Source: Acinetobacter sp. UBA6641
Lineage (GTDB): Bacteria > Pseudomonadota > Gammaproteobacteria > Pseudomonadales > Moraxellaceae
Assembly (NCBI GenBank): GCA_002455755.1
Contig: DKLL01000009.1
Location: forward strand, 10,406-22,334
Length of the DNA: 11,929 nt
Direction: 5' to 3'
Shown: one piece after another, positions 7,479 to 11,929 of the stretch
Layout: the number at the start of each line of letters is the position of its first letter
How positions within the stretch are numbered: the first letter of the stretch is position 1
Notes under the pieces: model-generated
Databases searched by the model: none
Seen by the model: only the letters and a program-made list of their open reading frames with translations
Told to the model about the DNA's origin: nothing
Program-made: the position numbers and the translations under genes

Positions 7479-8534
7479 TTAAGAAGATGCAGCACTCTCA
7501 TTTTCAGTAAATAAGTCATCCAGTTCTGCGGAATTATCCTGATCATCCCAGAAACGCTGCATGCCATCATCACTTGAACGGATTCCCGTATGTTCAGTCC
7601 AGTAACGGTCTGAAATACCCTGAACCATAGTTTGCGCCATACTGTCTACCAGTCTGAATTGCGGATTGACCGGTTTTTCTTCTGAACGGGCTGCGGCAAA
7701 GGCTTTCAGGGCATCACGAATCTTGGTATCATCACCGCTGGCTTGAGCTGCGACCGCATACAGGGCATGAGACAAGCGTACACCTTTTTGCTCACCCAGT
7801 TGTACCGACTGTTTTAAAGTCTGATAAGGATCGGGCTTACCATCCCCTGCACCCGGTAACAAGGTCCAGATAACAGCACGTGTCGCTTCTGGTGCACCCC
7901 AGAATTTAGTATTATCCAGACACACCATACCGCGCTCTACCACTGCAGCAATATCTTTTGGTACATTGACTGCACCGCCTGAATTAATGTCATTGGTCAT
8001 GGCCTGTAAACCACTGATCATACCCATTAAATATACAGTCTGATCGAGGTCGCTTTTCATTTTCGGGCAGCCATCACCCAAGGCCTTATTATATTTTGCT
8101 TCCCAACGTTTTTCTAAAAGCTGATAACCTGCATACTGACGCTGTGCAGCAATGGCAGCCCAGCGTTTTTGCTGGATACGTGCATCCTGTGCTTCTGAAA
8201 CCTGCCCTGCTTTAGAGGCGCGCAAATAATGTAATTCTGCTTCTAATGCCTGATTTTCAGCACAAATTCCCGATGACGCATATAAAAGTACAGCAATACG
8301 GGTTGGATCTGCCCCCATATCTTTGGTCGACATAATGGCTGGCGTTAAGGCATTGCCTGAATTACACGCCATATCCGCATCATCCATGGCCAAGATTGGC
8401 GGTACAATATGTTTCTCACTAAAACCCAGTGCAATATTTGCCCCTGATTTAACCACTTGAGAACAACCTGATAATAAAGAACTTGTGACGATGACAACTG
8501 CCATACCCTGGCATATTTTTTGGACTTGCGACAT
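7479..8534 (-). CDS. Secreted lipoprotein, possibly TatT-like TRAP accessory component
   Basis: A 351-aa lipoprotein. From ATG 8534 the N-terminus is basic (MSQVQK), then hydrophobic (GMAVVIVTSSL), then lipobox LLSGC with Cys24. Residue +2 is Ser, which predicts the outer membrane by the usual sorting rule. Start 8534 has AGGA seven bases upstream. An in-frame ATG at 8567 would put 11 extra residues before the signal peptide and is less likely. The mature part is mostly helical with four more cysteines (57, 91, 156, 205), perhaps two disulfides, the segment FWGAPEATRAVIWTLLPGAGD, and an acidic end. I do not recognise it with certainty. The helical-repeat feel and the TRAP permease two genes downstream make a TatT (TRAP T-component) relative plausible. 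Plain hypothetical lipoprotein is the safe name. Confidence 0.8.
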   Translation of the reverse strand: MSQVQKICQGMAVVIVTSSLLSGCSQVVKSGANIALGFSEKHIVPPILAMDDADMACNSGNALTPAIMSTKDMGADPTRIAVLLYASSGICAENQALEAELHYLRASKAGQVSEAQDARIQQKRWAAIAAQRQYAGYQLLEKRWEAKYNKALGDGCPKMKSDLDQTVYLMGMISGLQAMTNDINSGGAVNVPKDIAAVVERGMVCLDNTKFWGAPEATRAVIWTLLPGAGDGKPDPYQTLKQSVQLGEQKGVRLSHALYAVAAQASGDDTKIRDALKAFAAARSEEKPVNPQFRLVDSMAQTMVQGISDRYWTEHTGIRSSDDGMQRFWDDQDNSAELDDLFTENESAASS

Positions 8535-8581
8535 TTTCCTGTCCTCTATAATTGTGTTTATGTCCATAGTAGCTAAACATA

Positions 8582-8617
8582 TCAGATGCGAAATCTGAAT
8601 AAAAGAGTATTCACTCT
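8582..8617. promoter_or_regulatory. Two adjacent inverted repeats upstream of the lipoprotein gene
   Basis: TCAGAT-GCGA-A-ATCTGA (8582-8598) and AGAGT-ATTC-ACTCT (8604-8617) sit side by side 48-83 bases upstream of the chosen lipoprotein start. They could be repressor half-sites around the promoter or leader hairpins. No good -35/-10 pair was found between them. Confidence 0.3.
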
Positions 8618-8692
8618 AATTAGGTTTGATACTTTGCCACGAAATGACGTACGGAAAATTGACTGTATTCCATCAAGTTAAAAATTTTGGGC

Positions 8693-8730
8693 AAAAAAAA
8701 GTAGCATTGCGACGGTTCGGCACATGCTAC
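8693..8730 (-). terminator. Rho-independent terminator downstream of the 33-aa ORF
   Basis: On the - strand GTAGCAT (8724-8730) pairs with ATGCTAC (8701-8707), with a further TGC/GCA pairing inside, and is followed directly by eight T residues (8693-8700). It is oriented to end transcripts coming from the small ORF, and lies 28 bases past its stop. Confidence 0.7.
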
Positions 8731-8743
8731 TTATCAAGGGGTC

Positions 8744-8759
8744 AAAGCCTTTCGGCTTT
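8744..8759 (-). terminator. Short hairpin overlapping the stop codon of the 33-aa ORF
   Basis: AAAGCC-GAAA-GGCTTT on the - strand has a 6-bp stem with a GNRA-type loop. It overlaps two bases of the TAA stop and lacks a T-run. It may protect the transcript 3' end or pair with the terminator further down. Confidence 0.4.
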
Positions 8760-8859
8760 AATGGTGTGCAAATCGATCCTTCAGCACTGTTCCGAGTCGT
8801 CCTATAACAATTGCCAAAACAATTGCTACTACCAGAAACATCCAAGTTGGAATCATCAT
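8758..8859 (-). CDS. 33-residue single-pass membrane protein, undescribed
   Basis: Too short for default gene calling but well supported. ATG 8857-8859 has TGAGGAAA at 8865-8872 on the - strand (AGGA seven bases before the ATG), close to an ideal ribosome binding site. The product opens MMIPTWMFLVVAIVLAIVIG, one hydrophobic helix, then RLGTVLKDRFAHH, a basic amphipathic tail ending at TAA. The charge pattern predicts N-out/C-in. It is preceded by an AT-rich region with operator-like repeats and followed by a T-tailed terminator, so it looks like its own transcription unit. I recognise no family. Small membrane proteins of this shape often modulate a larger membrane complex or respond to envelope stress, but nothing here says which. 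An 88-aa reading on the opposite strand overlaps it and lacks coding character. Confidence 0.65.
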   Translation of the reverse strand: MMIPTWMFLVVAIVLAIVIGRLGTVLKDRFAHH

Positions 8860-8905
8860 AATGATTTCCTCATTTGCTGTTGGTGGTTTTAATTTACATT
8901 TAGTT

Positions 8906-8936
8906 TAAATAATTCAGTGAAAAAATTGTCCGACAA
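8906..8936 (-). promoter_or_regulatory. Weak candidate promoter of the 33-aa ORF
   Basis: On the - strand TTGTCG (8931-8936) and TATTTA (8906-8911) are 19 bases apart, about 50 bases before the small ORF start. The -35 lies inside the perfect palindrome at 8924-8938, so a protein bound there would block this promoter. The match to consensus is poor. Confidence 0.25.
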
Positions 8937-8938
8937 TT
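8924..8938. promoter_or_regulatory. Operator-like palindrome, copy 1 (AATTGTC-C-GACAATT)
   Basis: A perfect inverted repeat with 7-base arms about one central base, the type of site bound by dimeric helix-turn-helix repressors. Two near-copies follow at 8964-8978 and 9039-9053. Confidence 0.5.
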
Positions 8939-8963
8939 GAAATATTTGTGATTTTTCATATCA

Positions 8964-8978
8964 AACTGTCTTACAAAA
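8964..8978. promoter_or_regulatory. Operator-like site, copy 2 (AACTGTCTTACAAAA)
   Basis: Agrees with copy 1 at the TGTC and ACAA blocks with the same spacing, but is not a perfect palindrome. It starts 40 bases from copy 1, roughly four helical turns. Confidence 0.4.
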
Positions 8979-9038
8979 AAGATCAAATTAAAACTATATA
9001 TTTGATTATTAATATTTTAATTAGAGTTAATTTTATAC

Positions 9039-9053
9039 AACTGTCTAACAATT
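9039..9053. promoter_or_regulatory. Operator-like site, copy 3 (AACTGTCTAACAATT)
   Basis: Shares AA-TGTC--ACAATT with copy 1. It overlaps the last codon positions of ygfX (stop 9052-9054) and begins 75 bases from copy 2, about seven helical turns. Confidence 0.4.
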
Positions 9054-9444
9054 AGCTTAATTTAGCCAGTTTCTTGAGTGCTTTCCATTGTTGTAAAGGG
9101 AGCTGATCAACCCAGATCAATAACGGTTTTTCCTGAAAATGCTGGAAATAAACCACAATATAAAGCTGATGATCAACCAGATGACGAATTGAAACGCGTT
9201 TAACCTGTTGCGATTTTAAATGTGACAGTGACCATTCACGTACATGTAAATGTTCAAAACGAATCGGTTGAGGTACTTTCAAACCATAGGCATAGGTGAC
9301 TATACCTAACAAAATGCAAAGCAACCATAACCATGCAGGCAAGAGTTGCTGCAACAGTACAACCAGTAAAGTAAAAATAATCAGCTGAAATACCACTGCC
9401 AGACGGCTGCGTTTCAGCTGAAAACAACGATTAGCCATGGACAT
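9052..9444 (-). CDS. ygfX: YgfX/CptA-like small membrane protein
   Basis: A 130-aa protein with a short basic N-terminus (QLKRSR), two close hydrophobic helices (about residues 15-33 and 37-54: VVFQLIIFTLLVVLLQQLL, then AWLWLLCILLGIVTYAYG) and a C-terminal soluble part ending in KALKKLAKLS. This is the layout of YgfX (also named CptA), which is encoded next to SdhE in many gammaproteobacteria. The identification depends mainly on this layout and on the sdhE neighbour. In E. coli the pair was described both as a toxin-antitoxin system and as a flavin-assembly locus, and the second view is better supported for SdhE. Its frame overlaps the sdhE end by 14 bases from ATG 9444, or 8 from ATG 9438, so translation is probably coupled. 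Confidence 0.75.
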   Translation of the reverse strand: MSMANRCFQLKRSRLAVVFQLIIFTLLVVLLQQLLPAWLWLLCILLGIVTYAYGLKVPQPIRFEHLHVREWSLSHLKSQQVKRVSIRHLVDHQLYIVVYFQHFQEKPLLIWVDQLPLQQWKALKKLAKLS

Positions 9445-9688
9445 AGTGTTTCAATTTAACAATCAAGGCTCTCATTTCCGGGCGTGGCGGTTCAGACACT
9501 TCCATAAACCAGTCTAACAGGTCAGGGTCTTCTTGCGCGACCAGTTCAGCAAAAACTTCTTTCTCTGCTGCATCAGCCTGTAAATAATGATTTTTAACAT
9601 AGGGATCAAAGTACACATCGATTTCTTTTAAACCGCGACGGGCACGGTAAATGACTTTGCGTTCTTCCAAGCTGATTTCTTCGCTCAT
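9431..9688 (-). CDS. sdhE: SdhE, FAD assembly factor for succinate dehydrogenase
   Basis: An 85-aa soluble protein of the SdhE/YgfY (Sdh5) family that promotes covalent attachment of FAD to the flavoprotein subunit of succinate dehydrogenase (family knowledge). The signature RGxxE motif is present as R18-G-L-K-E22 in RARRGLKEIDVYF, and the EDPDLLDWFME segment is typical. Start ATG 9688 has a strong GGGGAAGG at 9691-9698 three bases upstream. An in-frame TTG four codons earlier would place that ribosome site inside the gene. It overlaps ygfX downstream. Divergent from the acyl-CoA dehydrogenase gene, with about 170 bases between the two starts. Confidence 0.93.
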   Translation of the reverse strand: MSEEISLEERKVIYRARRGLKEIDVYFDPYVKNHYLQADAAEKEVFAELVAQEDPDLLDWFMEVSEPPRPEMRALIVKLKHYVHG

Positions 9689-9816
9689 AGCCTTCCCCAA
9701 CTGTGTGAAAATTTTTGCTAGTTTACCCTATCCCTCTCTCCTATTTCGAGCCATTTCCTTGAATTGACCAAATTCATCATTTTATTGCTACATTTGAGCA
9801 TTCATCTCATTGTTGC

Positions 9817-9827
9817 TTGCGATGCAA
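9817..9827. promoter_or_regulatory. Small palindrome TTGC-GAT-GCAA in the sdhE / dehydrogenase divergent region
   Basis: An inverted repeat with four-base arms lies 34 bases before the first dehydrogenase ATG. It is short enough to arise by chance. The region 9689-9860 must hold both divergent promoters, but I found no convincing -35/-10 pair for either. Confidence 0.2.
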
Positions 9828-9860
9828 TCTTCTAATTTTGATCTCATTATAACTTTGTAG

Positions 9861-11048
9861 ATGGACAGAATAACAATGCAAGCAGCTGCGATTCGACCTT
9901 TAGCCAATATGTTGCCCCGTCGTTTATTTAATGCCGAGCATGATGCCTTCCGTGAAACCGTACGCAAATTTTATGAAAAGGAAGTGGTGCCCAATACTGC
10001 CAGATATGAACAGCAACAGCATGTCGATCGGGATTTATGGAACAAGGCCGGTGCCATGGGCTTACTCTGTGCCACCATGCCGGAACAGTACGGAGGATCG
10101 GGGGTAGACCGTCTTTACAGCATGATCCTGATTGAAGAACAGGCTTATGCCATGGACTCAGCAACCGGCTTTTCGTTACATTCAGATATTGTAGCCAATT
10201 ACATCTTTAATTTTGGCAATGAAGAGCAAAAATCAACCTGGCTACCGAAAATGGCTACAGGTGAAGTGGTCACAGCCATTGCCATGACCGAACCTGGCAC
10301 CGGATCTGATCTGCAAGCAGTACGCACGACTGCTGTTCTGGATGGTAATGATTATGTCATCAATGGCTCCAAAATTTTCATCACCAATGGCTACCTGTGT
10401 GACATGGCAATTGTGGTCTGCAAAACAGGGAGTGGCGATAAAGGTTCCGCCAATCTATCTTTACTCATCGTTGAAGCTGACCGTGCTGGTTTCAGTAAAG
10501 GTAAACCTTTAAATAAAATTGGCATGAGAGGACAGGATACCTGCGAATTGTTCTTTGACAATGTCCGTGTGCCGAAAGAAAATTTGCTGGGTATGGAAGG
10601 TATGGGCTTTATGATGCTGATGAAAGAACTGGCCTGGGAACGTATGCTGGTCGCGATCATTTGCCAGGCGGGAGCCGAAGCGGCATTCGCACATACCGTA
10701 CAATACACCAAACAGCGTCAAGCTTTCGGCAAACCGATCAGCACTTTTCAAAATACCCGCTTTAAACTGGCTGAATTACGAACCGAAATCGATTTCTGCC
10801 GCAGTTACTTAGACCGATGTATGGAACTCCAGCTAGAGGAAAAACTGGGTATTGATGCAGCGGCAGCAGCAAAATATAAAATTTCCGAAATGTTTTCCAA
10901 AGTCGTGGATGAATGCCTGCAACTACATGGCGGTTATGGCTAGCTGATGGAATATCCAATCGCACGTGCCTATATCGATAACCGTGCCAATCGTATTTAT
11001 GCCGGCACCAATGAAATTATGAAAGAACTGATCTCGCGTTCCCTGTAA
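9861..11048 (+). pseudogene. Long-chain-type acyl-CoA dehydrogenase, interrupted by amber codon near the 3' end
   Basis: A flavoenzyme that makes the trans-2 double bond in acyl-CoA during fatty-acid or related catabolism. The frame gives 360 residues, then TAG at 10941-10943, then 34 more matching residues to TAA 11046-11048 (LMEYPIARAYIDN..YAGTNEIMKELI). Hallmarks: AIAMTEPGTGSDLQAV (FAD and substrate site), KIFITNGY, KQRQAFGKPIS, LQLHGGYG. Glu260 in ELAWERML sits where LCAD/IVD-type enzymes carry the catalytic base, and YAGTNEI lacks the Glu used by medium-chain enzymes, so the LCAD-like branch fits. The TAG replaces the Tyr of the HGGYGY motif, one base from TAC or TAT. The truncated product would lose the last helix and the GTNEI flavin contact, so it is probably inactive unless the codon is read through. 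Start is ATG 9861 or ATG 9876. Neither has a strong ribosome site. Confidence 0.85.
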
Positions 11049-11053
11049 TCAAA

Positions 11054-11077
11054 AGCCCATCTGCTGATGGGCTGTTT
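11054..11077. terminator. Bidirectional terminator between dehydrogenase and hydrolase
   Basis: An 8-bp GC-rich stem (AGCCCATC 11054-11061 with GATGGGCT 11066-11073) has a four-base loop. It is followed by GTTT on the + strand and by TTTTG on the - strand. It lies between the convergent stops at 11048 and 11081. Confidence 0.75.
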
Positions 11078-11080
11078 CTC

Positions 11081-11863
11081 TTAACTAATCTCTGCTAAAA
11101 ATTCACTAATCAATGTCAACACCTGATCGGGTTGTTATTTATGCGGCATATGATGTAAGCCCTCTAAAATTTGCAATTCAGCCTGCCTTGCAACCCTTTA
11201 AAAATTTGCTGCGGCTGTGTGTTATTGCCTATTCATCCAACTCACCCTGAATGATCAAGCTTGGACATTGTATTTGAGGCAATACCTGACTCACACTCCA
11301 GTTTTTAAATGCCGGCACCAGCCAGGTTTTAGTCCATGTATCCAGTGCGCTTTATCAGGATGATATTTGCCGAGACGCTCAATTTGTCCTGCTTGCCGAA
11401 ATGTCTGTTTGGTTTCACGGATCCTCGCTAAAGTTCGTTCTTCCACTTCATATTGCACAGCAATGGTTACCAAAGCCTTGCAATGCTCTGGATATTCAGC
11501 AGCAATGGCTGCCGACATTCCCCCACCCACACTATGTCCGAGCACAATAAAATATTTCAGAGCAAAATAATCAAACACAACTTTAAAACCATGAGTCACC
11601 CCAGTGATGACAAAATCCAGCGCCAAAGGCTGGTTATTGACTGATGACTGTCCGAAGCCAATCCGATCATAGGCATACACCATACGCTTGCTCTGTACTG
11701 CAAGTTGTGCAGGAAAATCTCGTCATAAATCCACACTGCCCAGTGAATCATACATCCATATAATCGGTGCCAATTCTGAATTGACTTCAGCCGACTGACA
11801 TGATCTGACATAAATAGACTAAGAATGAAATGGAAGGTAATATTCACGCGCTAAAATACTCAG
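11081..11863 (-). pseudogene. Alpha/beta hydrolase pseudogene, several stops and frameshifts
   Basis: Read piecewise, this is an alpha/beta-fold hydrolase of about 260 codons: APIIWMYDSLGSVDL, then RDFPAQLAVQSKRMVYAYDRIGFGQSS, nucleophile elbow GHSVGGG (Ser codon 11531-11533), TWLVPAFKNWSVSQVLP, acid region SLIIQGELDE, and catalytic-His region LQILEGLHHMPHK, ending QPDQVLTLISEFLAEIS at TAA 11081-11083. Lesions: TAG at 11819-11821; TGA at 11723-11725 where Trp is expected; a one-base loss near 11337-11341; another at 11229-11231 (GAATA-GGC, making TAG); another near 11181 (AGG-CTG); and TAA at 11135-11137 where Glu or Gln is expected. The likely start is CTG 11861-11863, with AGGAA at suitable spacing, which suggests a lost ATG. 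The longest open part is 11291-11683. Substrate unknown. Clearly not expressed as one protein if the sequence is right. Confidence 0.85.
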
Positions 11864-11929
11864 AACTTATTCCTGTGCTGGCTTAATTACTTTCGCTCTA
11901 TCGTGCAGGAGTTTGCAGCAAAACTAAAA

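Noticed and set aside
8626..8892. 88-aa open frame on the + strand
   Set aside because: Rich in Cys, His and Asn with no motif, no good ribosome site, and antisense to the better supported 33-aa ORF and its terminator.
9052..9688. SdhE/YgfX as a toxin-antitoxin module
   Set aside because: The CptBA name comes from an early report. The RGxxE motif and family knowledge favour a flavin-assembly role for SdhE, so a toxin-antitoxin claim is not made.
11801..11820. Direct repeat CTGACAT near 11795-11813
   Set aside because: Two short copies within the hydrolase pseudogene coding sequence. No target-site or mobile-element context.
11839..11929. Forward frame at the right edge reading NYFRSIVQEFAAKLK, and a reverse frame ending SCTIERK
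   Set aside because: Either could be the edge of a neighbouring gene, but the forward frame has no ATG after an upstream TAA, and the sequence here is full of lesions. Too little to call.

Overview
The window looks like chromosome from an Acinetobacter-type gammaproteobacterium (Moraxellaceae). This rests on moderate GC, the family make-up (RNase R with a very Lys-rich tail, oligopeptidase A followed by a YheV zinc ribbon, the SdhE/YgfX pair, a rhombosortase, a very long TRAP permease) and protein similarity as I recall it. No database search was run. No tRNA, rRNA, CRISPR array, insertion sequence or phage gene was seen.

Left part (1-4436), all on the + strand: the 3' end of rnr with a strong terminator; an intergenic stretch of about 320 bases; then prlC (M3 zinc peptidase), a yheV-like zinc ribbon and a small membrane-anchored coiled-coil protein, close enough to form one operon. 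An EamA/DMT transporter follows. Its natural start region carries an in-frame amber codon at codon 4. A perfect 16-bp bidirectional terminator separates it from the convergent genes to the right.

Middle part (4438-9688), all on the - strand. In transcription order: sdhE and ygfX (overlapping); a 33-residue single-pass membrane protein that standard gene callers could easily miss; a 351-aa lipoprotein (possibly a TatT-type TRAP accessory protein); a rhombosortase; and a TRAP permease in which a DctQ-like four-helix half with a large periplasmic insert is fused to DctM. The AT-rich gap between ygfX and the small ORF holds three copies of a 15-bp near-palindrome (AAYTGTCYNACAAWW), a credible operator array.

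Right part (9861-11929): a long-chain acyl-CoA dehydrogenase on the + strand is cut by an amber codon 35 codons before its natural end. Convergent to it lies an alpha/beta hydrolase pseudogene with at least three stop codons, three single-base frameshifts and a degenerate start. The lesions cluster in the last ~1 kb, so either a decaying locus or poor sequence near a contig end could explain them.

The best candidates for new biology are the 33-aa membrane protein with its repeated operator-like sites, the unusual fused TRAP permease with a possible lipoprotein partner, and the recurrent in-frame amber codons. I do not see clear evidence for a wholly new multi-gene system.
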